From contig JAOPXW010000048.1 in the NCBI GenBank assembly GCA_025964935.1, positions 1 to 6,175 of the forward strand: a stretch of 6,175 nucleotides of DNA, written 5' to 3'. The stretch is from Friedmanniella sp. GTDB lineage: Bacteria > Actinomycetota > Actinomycetes > Propionibacteriales > Propionibacteriaceae. The translations under genes and the position numbers were made by a program. Every line of letters starts with the position of its first letter. Positions within the stretch are counted from its first letter, which is position 1. Of the stretch, positions 1 to 5,328 are shown piece after piece. The notes below the pieces were generated by a model. That model made no database searches and was not told where the DNA came from. It saw only the letters and a program-made list of their open reading frames with translations.

Positions 1-1164
1 ATCCCAGGCCGCCGAGGCCCACGCCCGCGCCGCCTCCGGGTGGTCCGCTCGGGCGTGGTGGTCGGCCAGCGCGAGCGCCGCCTCCAGGCTCGGGGCGGTG
101 CCTTCGGGCAGCGAGGCCTGCAACTGCTCGGCGAAGGCGCTGTGCCAGCGTCGCCGTTGGCCCGGCGCCAGCGCCCCGGCCAGCACCTCGGCCTGGAGGG
201 GGTGGCGGAACCAGTACCGGTCGCCGTCGAGCCGCTCCACCGTGCCGTGGGCCACCGCCTCCGCCAGCCACTCCGGGCCGGGGTGCAGGTGCAGCCGCCG
301 CGCGACCTCCTCCAAACCCTCGGGGGTCTCCGGGCGGCCCGCCACGGCCAGCAGCGACGTCATGGTCCGGGCGGGCTCGGACAGGCCGTGCCACTCCAGA
401 CGGACGGCCGAGGTGAGGTCGCCCGGCAGCGCCGGCGGCAGCCCGCGCGCGGCGGGGGTGAGGCCGCTGGCGAGCAGCTGGTTGAGGTACGGGTTGCCCC
501 GGGCCTGGTCGAACACCTCCTGCACCAGGCTCTGGTGCGGCATCCCGCCCAGCAGATCGGCGAGCTGCGCCTCGGTCCCGGCGCGGTCCAGCGGGTCGAG
601 CCGCAGCTCCGCGACCGTTGGTAGCCGCTGAATGTTCCGCAGCCAGCGGCCGAGGCCATGCGATTCCGGCAGGTCCTCCTCCCGCAGCGTCGCCCACACC
701 GTCAGCCGCCGACCCTCGAGGCCGGCGACGAGATACATCAAGACGTCGAGCGTGCTCTGGTCGGACCACTGCAGGTCGTCGACGACCAGCAGCACCGGCG
801 TGGCGGCGGTGAGGGTGTCGAGCCAGGCCTCCAGCGCGCGGGGCGCCTGGTCGATCTGGTTCAGCGCGGCCAGGCACACGTCGGCACCGGGGAGGGTGCT
901 GCTGCGCAGGGCCGAGCGCAGGGGGAGCAGGGGGACGGTCAGGGCCTGGAGGGGAAGACACCGACCGTCGAGCAGCGCGGTGTCGCGGTGACGCCGGGTG
1001 ACGGCCTCCCGGACCAGAGCGGTCTTGCCGACGCCCGCCTCGCCGCGGACCACCACCACCGAGCCGTGCCCCTGGCCGGCGGCGTCGAGGACCGCAGCCA
1101 TCCGCGCCAGCTCGTCGTCCCGTCCGACAAGGGGCTGGCCAAGGTCGGGCGCGACCGTGGACAC
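1..1164 (-). CDS. LuxR/MalT-like AAA (STAND) ATPase regulator, N-terminal part (C-terminus off window)
   Basis: This is the N-terminal 388 codons of a large ATP-binding regulator; the frame stays open to the window edge. Visible in order are the PLVGRDDEL entry motif (residues 11-19), Walker A GEAGVGKT (41-48), Walker B LLVVDDLQW (125-133), a sensor-like TLREED (159-164) and the GNPYLNQLL motif (223-231). This is the AAA_16-type layout of actinobacterial LAL regulators. Such proteins normally continue into a helical or TPR-like region and a C-terminal LuxR helix-turn-helix; neither is visible, so the DNA-binding role is inferred. The GTG start was chosen because it lies 10 residues before PLVGRD, where the family usually begins, with a weak GGGA upstream. 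The frame is open upstream to a TGA near 1311, and that stretch also reads protein-like (AKPLRSDPASLRLL), so a start at TTG 1206 or further upstream is possible. It diverges from the small secreted gene at 1311. What signal or genes it controls cannot be told. Confidence 0.88.
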   Translation of the reverse strand, partial: MSTVAPDLGQPLVGRDDELARMAAVLDAAGQGHGSVVVVRGEAGVGKTALVREAVTRRHRDTALLDGRCLPLQALTVPLLPLRSALRSSTLPGADVCLAALNQIDQAPRALEAWLDTLTAATPVLLVVDDLQWSDQSTLDVLMYLVAGLEGRRLTVWATLREEDLPESHGLGRWLRNIQRLPTVAELRLDPLDRAGTEAQLADLLGGMPHQSLVQEVFDQARGNPYLNQLLASGLTPAARGLPPALPGDLTSAVRLEWHGLSEPARTMTSLLAVAGRPETPEGLEEVARRLHLHPGPEWLAEAVAHGTVERLDGDRYWFRHPLQAEVLAGALAPGQRRRWHSAFAEQLQASLPEGTAPSLEAALALADHHARADHPEAARAWASAAWD

Positions 1165-1205
1165 CAGATCATCGTCCCACGTCAGGGCCAGGTTCGCAGC
1201 GAGCA

Positions 1206-1234
1206 ATCTGAGGCTGGCGGGGTCGGATCTGAGG
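1206..1234. repeat. 8-bp direct repeat ATCTGAGG, two copies 21 bp apart
   Basis: ATCTGAGG occurs at 1206-1213 and 1227-1234. The start-to-start distance is 21 bp, about two helical turns. It lies in the divergent gap between the ATPase regulator and the small secreted protein, so it could be a regulator binding site. The repeat is short and could be chance. If the regulator actually starts upstream of 1164, the repeats would be inside its coding sequence. Confidence 0.3.
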
Positions 1235-1299
1235 GGTTTGGCCCGATGCGGCGGGGCGGCGTACGGGGCGACGGTGGGTGCAGCACACCACCTCGTCTC

Positions 1300-1305
1300 G
1301 GGAGA
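1300..1305 (+). promoter_or_regulatory. Ribosome binding site deciding the 1311 start
   Basis: GGGAGA sits 5 bases before ATG 1311. It selects this ATG over the in-frame ATG at 1278, which has no comparable site and would put 11 polar residues ahead of the signal peptide. Confidence 0.65.
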
Positions 1306-1310
1306 CTGTC

Positions 1311-1556
1311 ATGACTCGTTCCAACGCTCGCCTCGGCCTCGTCATCGCGGGAGCCGTCCTCCTCACCCTGGCCGGCACGCCGGCCGCCATGGCCCGGCCG
1401 GACGCCGACGTGCAGCCGACCGTCGCCGTGGCTCCCGCCCGGGCCCACTGCGCCCTGGAGCGCATCGGCACCCAGGCGGTCCGCTGTGACGACCTCACCG
1501 GGGACGGCGTCGCGGCTTCCCCGGTGCTGCCCGTCCAGGTCAGCGGCGTGGCCTGA
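1311..1556 (+). CDS. Small secreted protein with two cysteines, function unknown
   Basis: An 81-residue product that I do not recognise. The N-terminus is a textbook Sec signal peptide: MTRSNAR (positive), a hydrophobic core LGLVIAGAVLLTLAG (residues 8-22), and an AMA cleavage site at 26-28. This leaves a mature peptide of about 53 residues. The mature part has exactly two cysteines (C47 and C59), which could form a disulfide after export. It also has an Asp-rich DDLTGDG segment (60-66) resembling the calcium loops of FG-GAP or dockerin repeats; one such loop is too little to call a domain. No lipobox cysteine, second membrane segment or sorting signal is seen, so it is probably released. It diverges from the ATPase regulator at 1164, with 146 bp between the starts, and is 73 bp ahead of the YdeI-family gene. 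Coding status rests on the signal peptide and the ribosome site. Confidence 0.68.
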   Translation: MTRSNARLGLVIAGAVLLTLAGTPAAMARPDADVQPTVAVAPARAHCALERIGTQAVRCDDLTGDGVAASPVLPVQVSGVA

Positions 1557-1617
1557 GGCTGCCGGCGTCGGTGTCGATCGGGCACCGAAACCGATGCGCA
1601 GCGCCGCGGGTCGGCGG

Positions 1618-1630
1618 CATACTGGCCCGA
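1618..1630 (+). promoter_or_regulatory. -10 element placing transcription start on the ATG at 1630 (leaderless mRNA)
   Basis: CATACT at 1618-1623 fits the actinobacterial TANNNT-like -10 element (A at the second position, T at the sixth). Six bases separate it from the A of ATG 1630, exactly where a start of transcription is expected. No Shine-Dalgarno sequence precedes this ATG. No convincing -35 element is visible about 17 bp upstream. This is a prediction from spacing and motif only. Confidence 0.5.
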
Positions 1631-2202
1631 TGGTGAGCTTCGCCGACAAGCCCATCCTCGACGTGACGGTGGAGGAGTGGGAGGCCTACCTGGCTGACCG
1701 TCCCGACGACGGCGGCGTACGGCTCAAGCTGCGCAAGAAGTCCTCGTCGGCGGTGGGGATGACCTGGTCGGAGGCGCTCGACGTGGCGCTCTGCTACGGC
1801 TGGATCGACGGGCAGGCCGGCCGCCTCGACGACGACTACACCCTGAACGCCTTCACGCCCCGACGGCGCAACAGCCCCTGGTCGCAGATCAACCGGGACC
1901 ACGTGGCCCGGCTGATCGAGCAGGGGCGGATGCGGCCGGGCGGTCTGGCCGAGATCGAGCGGGCGCAGGCCGACGGGCGGTGGGACGCGGCGTACCGGCA
2001 GAAGGGTGCGGTGGCCCCACCCGACCTGCAGGAGGCGCTCGACGCCAACCCGGCCGCGGCGGCCTACGTCGCCGGGCTGACCAAGATCGAGCAGTTCCGG
2101 ATCTTCTTCCGGCTGTCCTCCCTGAAGACGCCGTCGGTCCGGGCGGCCCGGATCCGCGACGTGGTGGAGAAGGCGGCGCGGGGGGAGCAGCACTACCGCT
2201 GA
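1630..2202 (+). CDS. YdeI/OmpD-associated (OmdA-type) family protein
   Basis: A 190-residue cytoplasmic protein matching the YdeI/OmpD-associated family, whose biochemical role is poorly defined; annotations mention bacteriocin protection or stress. Family signatures seen are DKPILDVTVEEWEAYL near the N-terminus (6-21), LKLRKKSS (33-40), SEALDVALCYGWIDGQ (47-62), FTPRRRNSPWSQINRDH (75-91) and GRMRPGGLAEIERAQADGRW (99-118). A helical C-terminal part (about 132-185) is rich in Arg and Lys. The length is normal for the family and nothing is missing. ATG 1630 was chosen because the conserved N-terminus (DKP...EEWEAYL) starts right after it; the open frame to 1486 upstream lacks family similarity. 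There is no ribosome site, but a -10 element at the right distance suggests leaderless translation, so it is likely transcribed independently of the secreted gene before it. It converges with the gene ending at 2219, 16 bp away. Function should not be taken beyond the family level. Confidence 0.9.
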   Translation: MVSFADKPILDVTVEEWEAYLADRPDDGGVRLKLRKKSSSAVGMTWSEALDVALCYGWIDGQAGRLDDDYTLNAFTPRRRNSPWSQINRDHVARLIEQGRMRPGGLAEIERAQADGRWDAAYRQKGAVAPPDLQEALDANPAAAAYVAGLTKIEQFRIFFRLSSLKTPSVRAARIRDVVEKAARGEQHYR

Positions 2203-2218
2203 GGGCGCGGGCGACGCC

Positions 2219-2707
2219 TCAGTCGCAGAGCTCGCACTCGCCGCCGAGCATCTGGGTGTAGTGGATCGGGCAGACGGCCGGGGACGCGGCGTTGACCAGG
2301 GTCGGCTCGCCGGAGGGCGGCGTCGCGAGGTGCCGGGACCCGAGCGAGCGCCGGTCGAGCGCCTCGACCAGCACGGTGAGACCCAGGGCTCGCTGCTCGG
2401 TGGAGGCGAGCGTGGCGGCGGGGATGCGCAGGTGCGAGGTGGTGGCGTTGTCGAAGGCGAACGTCCAGCCGCTCTCGGCCCCCAACTGCTCGGCCTTGGG
2501 GGTCGGCAGCGCGACGCTGACCAGGTTGCGGTGGACGAAGGCGGCGATGGAGCCGCCCGCGGCGGGCGACAGCGAGACGTAGTCCTCCGCCACGAGGGCG
2601 CTGGTCAGGTGGCGCTGCGCTCCGGCGGCGGTCACGAGCTCACGCAGGGCCGGGGCCACCCCGAGTTGATCCAGGTGCTGGACGACGGACTTGGGGACGG
2701 TGGCCAT
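2219..2707 (-). CDS. Uncharacterised 162-aa protein with C-terminal CxxH/CxxC zinc-knuckle-like motif
   Basis: I do not recognise the family. The product is soluble, with no signal peptide or membrane segment. The N-terminal 30 residues look helical (VVQHLDQLG, LRELVTAAGA). A middle part of apparent alternating strands and helices includes FVHRNLVSVALPTPKAEQLG (57-76) and GWTFAFDNATTSHLRIPAATL (80-100). The C-terminus is CPIHYTQMLGGECELCD, with C146, H149, C158 and C161 spaced as C-x2-H-x8-C-x2-C, which fits a structural zinc site. ATG 2707 was chosen for its AGGAAG ribosome site 6 bases upstream. The frame continues open to 2896, but that extension looks noncoding. It converges with the YdeI-family gene (16-bp gap, no strong terminator hairpin) and diverges from the FAD-oxidase gene. 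Nucleic-acid binding or a nuclease-related role is conceivable because of the zinc knuckle, but the sequence does not show it. Confidence 0.82.
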   Translation of the reverse strand: MATVPKSVVQHLDQLGVAPALRELVTAAGAQRHLTSALVAEDYVSLSPAAGGSIAAFVHRNLVSVALPTPKAEQLGAESGWTFAFDNATTSHLRIPAATLASTEQRALGLTVLVEALDRRSLGSRHLATPPSGEPTLVNAASPAVCPIHYTQMLGGECELCD

Positions 2708-2713
2708 GGCAGG

Positions 2714-2719
2714 CTTCCT
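2714..2719 (-). promoter_or_regulatory. Ribosome binding site deciding the 2707 start
   Basis: On the minus strand AGGAAG lies 6 bases before ATG 2707. It supports this start over the upstream in-frame ATG at 2896. Confidence 0.6.
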
Positions 2720-2771
2720 GAGTGGTGCAGCAGATGCCGGGGTTGCTCGCCCCAGGGGTGACCCCACGACG

Positions 2772-2800
2772 ATGACCGGCCAGACCTGCCACGTTACGCT
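2772..2800 (+). promoter_or_regulatory. Candidate sigma70-like promoter for the FAD-oxidase/GT8 operon
   Basis: ATGACC at 2772-2777 (four of six match to TTGACA) and TACGCT at 2795-2800 (TANNNT) are separated by 17 bp. Transcription would start near 2807 and give a 5' leader of about 140 bases. The 239-bp gap at 2708-2946 holds no gene that I can support. A minus-strand promoter for the 2707 gene must also lie here, but none stands out. Confidence 0.3.
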
Positions 2801-2871
2801 ACGGCCGCGGATGCACGCGGGCCCGTGAGATAAGCCACACCCGCCCGGCTGTGTTCGGCGAGTCCCAGCGG

Positions 2872-2883
2872 TCACAGTTGTGA
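2872..2883. repeat. Short inverted repeat TCACA-GT-TGTGA
   Basis: Five-base arms, TCACA (2872-2876) and TGTGA (2879-2883), flank a 2-base centre. It lies 63 bp before the FAD-oxidase start and downstream of the candidate promoter. It could be an operator half-site pair, but 5-bp arms are weak evidence. Confidence 0.25.
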
Positions 2884-2946
2884 GTACGTCGCACACCGGC
2901 CCCGTGTCGGGTCCGCGCGGCGCCGGACCTGACCCAGGAGCTGTGC

Positions 2947-4329
2947 ATGGAGCGTGAGCAGATCGCCTATCCGCGCCGCCAACCGGACCGGGTCGGGGAG
3001 GACGTACGCCTGCGGAACTGGGCCGGCAACGCCACCCTCGCCCCGGCCGGCTCGATCAGCGCCCCCCGCACCGAGATGGAGCTCCAGTCGCTGGTGCGGA
3101 CCAGCGAGGGCGGCATCAAGATGATCGGGAGCCGGATGTCTCCGGGCCGGATGCTGGAGCTGGCGGCCCACGGTGACACGCTGCTCGACCTGAGCGCGCT
3201 GACCGGGCTGATCGAGACCACCGAGGACACCGCGACGTTCGCCGGCGCGACCCCGCTCGAGGCGGTGTACGCCGAGCTCAGCGCGCGGGGCCGGATGCTG
3301 CCGTCCTCGCCGGGGGTGATCGCCTCCCAGACGCTGGCCGGTGCGCTCGCCACCGGCACCCACGGTCAGGGGCTGCAGCAGAGCTGCATCGCCGACGCCG
3401 CGACCCGCGTACGGATGGTGCTGGCCGACGGATCGGTGGCGGAGTTCGACCACGACCACCCGTGGTTCCCCGCCGTACGCCTCGGGCTCGGCCTGTTGGG
3501 TGTGATCACGCGGGTGACGCTGCGCACCGTGGCCTCGCCGGTCTACACCTGCCTGAAGAACGCGGTCAGTGCGGACACCCTCGAGGTGGACCTGGAGAAC
3601 TGGAACCGCGACTACCCGCTGAGCAAGTCCTGGTGGTTCCCCGACGAGAACCTCGTGCACGTGTGGGTCGCGCGGGAGGCGACAGGTGCGGAGGTCGAGC
3701 GCTACCGCGGCAACGACGGGCAGCTGGTCGAGCACGACGTCACCAGCGATGTGCTCAACCAGACCATCGACCAGACGCTGACGCAGATGCGCAACGACAC
3801 CAAGATCGTGGACGAGCACGGCAAGCCGTTCCGGACGGTGACGCGCTTCAAGGACTTCACCGACGTGACCGGCGACATCTACCAGGTGTTCTGCCGGGGG
3901 ATCGCGACCCCGCAGATCAACGTCGAGATCGCCATTCCGCTCGCGCAGGCCGGTGGGCTGGTGAAGAAGATCAAGGACTGGCACGCCGAGACGCGGCCCC
4001 GTATGCACTACCCGATCATCCTGCGCTGCACCGGGCCGTCGGACTCGTGGCTGAGCCCCGCGTACGGGCAGGACACCTGCTTCTTCGGCTTCGTCGTCTA
4101 CTACGCCGAGGACGGCTCGCTGAACGCGGAGGGGGTGAGCTTCCTGCGCGCGGTCGAGCAGGTGCTCGCCGCCGAGGGCGGACGGCCGCACTGGGGCAAG
4201 TACTTCGACGAGGCCCTGTACGACTGGCCCGTCCTCTATCCGGAGTGGGAGGCGTTCCGGCAGGTCCGCGAGGCGCTCGACCCGCAGCACCGCTTCGACA
4301 ACGCGTTCACCGCCGCCCTGTTCAACTGA
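2947..4329 (+). CDS. FAD-binding oxidoreductase of the aldonolactone/alditol oxidase family, atypical active site
   Basis: A 460-residue VAO-fold flavoprotein of the family that includes D-arabinono-1,4-lactone oxidase, L-gulonolactone oxidase, plant galactonolactone dehydrogenase (GALDH) and bacterial alditol oxidase. The FAD domain (about 25-200) shows GSRMS (61-65), SSPGVIASQTLAGALATGTHG (120-140) and GLGLLGVITRVTLR (180-193). The ALO-type C-terminal domain (about 200-460) shows WLSPAYGQD (368-376), RPHWGK (413-418) and DPQHRFDNAF (445-454). Relatives that bind FAD covalently have His in G-x-x-H-S; here it is Met64, so FAD is probably non-covalent, as in plant GALDH (Leu there). The catalytic Glu-x-Arg pair aligns with Ile358-Leu-Arg360, so the Glu seems lost while Arg360 and Lys418 remain. 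No signal peptide or membrane segment is seen, so it is probably cytoplasmic. AGGAG 6 bases before ATG 2947 supports the start. A GT8 gene follows 66 bp downstream on the same strand, probably co-transcribed. Substrate and electron acceptor are unknown. Confidence 0.9.
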   Translation: MEREQIAYPRRQPDRVGEDVRLRNWAGNATLAPAGSISAPRTEMELQSLVRTSEGGIKMIGSRMSPGRMLELAAHGDTLLDLSALTGLIETTEDTATFAGATPLEAVYAELSARGRMLPSSPGVIASQTLAGALATGTHGQGLQQSCIADAATRVRMVLADGSVAEFDHDHPWFPAVRLGLGLLGVITRVTLRTVASPVYTCLKNAVSADTLEVDLENWNRDYPLSKSWWFPDENLVHVWVAREATGAEVERYRGNDGQLVEHDVTSDVLNQTIDQTLTQMRNDTKIVDEHGKPFRTVTRFKDFTDVTGDIYQVFCRGIATPQINVEIAIPLAQAGGLVKKIKDWHAETRPRMHYPIILRCTGPSDSWLSPAYGQDTCFFGFVVYYAEDGSLNAEGVSFLRAVEQVLAAEGGRPHWGKYFDEALYDWPVLYPEWEAFRQVREALDPQHRFDNAFTAALFN

Positions 4330-4378
4330 TGGGCGCTGCCCAACTGATCGGGACTGCCAACTGATCAGCCGAGCTGAT
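4323..4378 (+). repeat. Tandem imperfect repeats of CAACTGAT spanning the oxidase stop codon
   Basis: CAACTGAT occurs at 4323-4330, 4341-4348 and 4358-4365, followed by a degenerate copy, GAGCTGAT, at 4371-4378. The CTGAT starts are spaced 18, 17 and 13 bp apart. The first copy contains the oxidase stop codon TGA; the second puts another TGA in the same frame. A small hairpin (GCCGA 4368-4372 with TCGGC 4378-4382) overlaps the last copy. The repeats fill most of the 66-bp gap to the GT8 gene. Confidence 0.7.
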
Positions 4379-4395
4379 CGGCAAGGAGACTGACG

Positions 4396-5265
4396 ATGAA
4401 GGCCTGGGCCACCCTGCTGACGCAGCCGGACTACGTGATGGGCGTCCGGGCCCTGCGGGCGTCGCTGGAGAAGGCGGGGAGCCCGTACCCGCTGGTCGTG
4501 ATGGTGACCGCGGGCATCGATGCCGACGCCCGGCGGGTGCTGGAGGCCGACGGCTGCCTGCTGCGCGAGGTGCAGCCGATCCGCCCCAACCGCGACCTGG
4601 AGGACAGCTACGCCAACGCGCGGTTCGCCGAGGTGTGGACCAAGCTCGCGGTCTGGCGGCTGACGGAGTTCGAGCGGCTCGTCGTGCTCGACGCCGACAT
4701 GCTCGCCGTGCAGAACATGGACGAGCTGTTCAGCCTGGAGCTCGCCGACGACCAGATCGCCGCGTGCCACGCCTGCCGCTGCAACCCCAACAAGATTGCC
4801 AGCTATCCGGCGAGCTGGACTCCGGACAACTGCGCCTACAGCCACGGCCTCGGCACGGTCGGTCGGACCGGGGTGGCCAGGGCGAGGGACTACCTCAACG
4901 GGGGCACCCTGGTCCTGCGCCCCGACGAGACGGTGTTCGAGGGCCTGATGGCCGCCCTGGCCGCGGTGGATGACCTGAGCCGCTACCCGTTCGCCGAGCA
5001 GGACTTCCTGAACGAGCACTTCGCGGGTCGCTGGGTCCCGCTCGCGTACGCCTACAACGCGCTCAAGACCCTGCCGCACCAGCACCCGGCCCTGTGGAAC
5101 GCGGACGAGGTCAAGAACGTGCACTACATCATCGACAAGCCCTGGCAGAAGCCGCTGGACCCGGCCGACCGCTACTACGAGCTGAACCGGCTCTGGTGGG
5201 CCGTCGCCGAGGAGTTCCTGGGCGAGGGTGACCGGGAGCTGGTGCTGGCTGAGGGGTCGGCCTGA
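4396..5265 (+). CDS. Glycosyltransferase family 8 (glycogenin/galactinol-synthase-like)
   Basis: A 289-residue retaining GT-A glycosyltransferase of family GT8, which transfers a sugar from a nucleotide sugar using a divalent metal. Signatures seen are the N-terminal YVMGVRALRASL (13-24), VWTKLAVWRLTEFERLVVLDADM (80-102) with the metal-binding D99-A-D101, NMDELF (107-112), NGGTLVLRP (168-176), EQDFLNEHF (201-209), a YN pair (220-221) and VHYIIDKPW (242-250), where the His and the KPW segment usually contact metal and nucleotide phosphates. Between the DxD and NGG motifs is a Cys-rich stretch with C124, C127, C129 and C146, which may bind a metal or form disulfides. No signal peptide or membrane segment is seen. 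AAGGAG lies 7 bases before ATG 4396. It follows the FAD oxidase at 66 bp on the same strand, suggesting one operon and a shared pathway. Donor and acceptor are not predictable; glycogenin-style self-glucosylation is not indicated. Confidence 0.92.
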   Translation: MKAWATLLTQPDYVMGVRALRASLEKAGSPYPLVVMVTAGIDADARRVLEADGCLLREVQPIRPNRDLEDSYANARFAEVWTKLAVWRLTEFERLVVLDADMLAVQNMDELFSLELADDQIAACHACRCNPNKIASYPASWTPDNCAYSHGLGTVGRTGVARARDYLNGGTLVLRPDETVFEGLMAALAAVDDLSRYPFAEQDFLNEHFAGRWVPLAYAYNALKTLPHQHPALWNADEVKNVHYIIDKPWQKPLDPADRYYELNRLWWAVAEEFLGEGDRELVLAEGSA

Positions 5266-5296
5266 CCCGTACGGCCCGGTCTGAGCCGTACGGCCC
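5263..5296 (+). repeat. 19-bp-period tandem repeat at the GT8 stop codon
   Basis: TGA(C/G)CCGTACGGCCC occurs at 5263-5277 and 5282-5296 with a 19-bp period and one mismatch. The first copy begins with the GT8 stop codon. The second runs into the terminator hairpin. The CCGTACGG core is a perfect palindrome, but CGTACGG-like words recur elsewhere in the window, so the core alone is not special. Confidence 0.65.
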
Positions 5297-5319
5297 CCTC
5301 GAGGAGCTCGAGGGGGCCG
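5291..5319. terminator. GC-rich hairpin terminator between convergent genes
   Basis: A perfect 13-bp stem (5291-5303 with 5307-5319) closes a 3-base GAG loop. There is no T-tract after it on the plus strand, as is common for actinobacterial hairpins. It lies 25 bp after the GT8 stop and 9 bp from the stop of the SRPBCC gene on the other strand, so it probably ends transcription from both sides. Confidence 0.75.
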
Positions 5320-5328
5320 GTGCGGATC

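Noticed and set aside
40..1314. Plus-strand open frames over the regulator region
   Set aside because: The minus frame ending at position 1 has Walker A, Walker B and GNP motifs; the plus frames are low-complexity Arg/Gly/Pro-rich products without recognisable motifs.
1486..1629. N-terminal extension of the YdeI-family protein to ATG 1486
   Set aside because: It overlaps the end of the secreted-protein gene, has no family similarity, and the conserved domain starts right after ATG 1630.
2203..2218. Possible terminator between the convergent genes
   Set aside because: Only a 4-bp stem can be drawn in the 16-bp gap; too weak to call.
2708..2896. N-terminal extension of the zinc-knuckle-like protein to ATG 2896
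   Set aside because: The extension has no ribosome site and noncoding-looking composition; ATG 2707 has AGGAAG at ideal spacing.
2872..5124. A 750-codon open frame on the minus strand opposite the oxidase and glycosyltransferase
   Set aside because: It is a GC-rich shadow of the plus-strand genes: composition is Arg/Gly/His/Val/Pro-rich without domains, while the plus-strand frames carry full family motifs.
5267..5277. CCGTACGG palindrome as a specific operator
   Set aside because: GTACGG and CGTACG words recur in coding sequence across the window, so the palindrome alone looks like general sequence bias.
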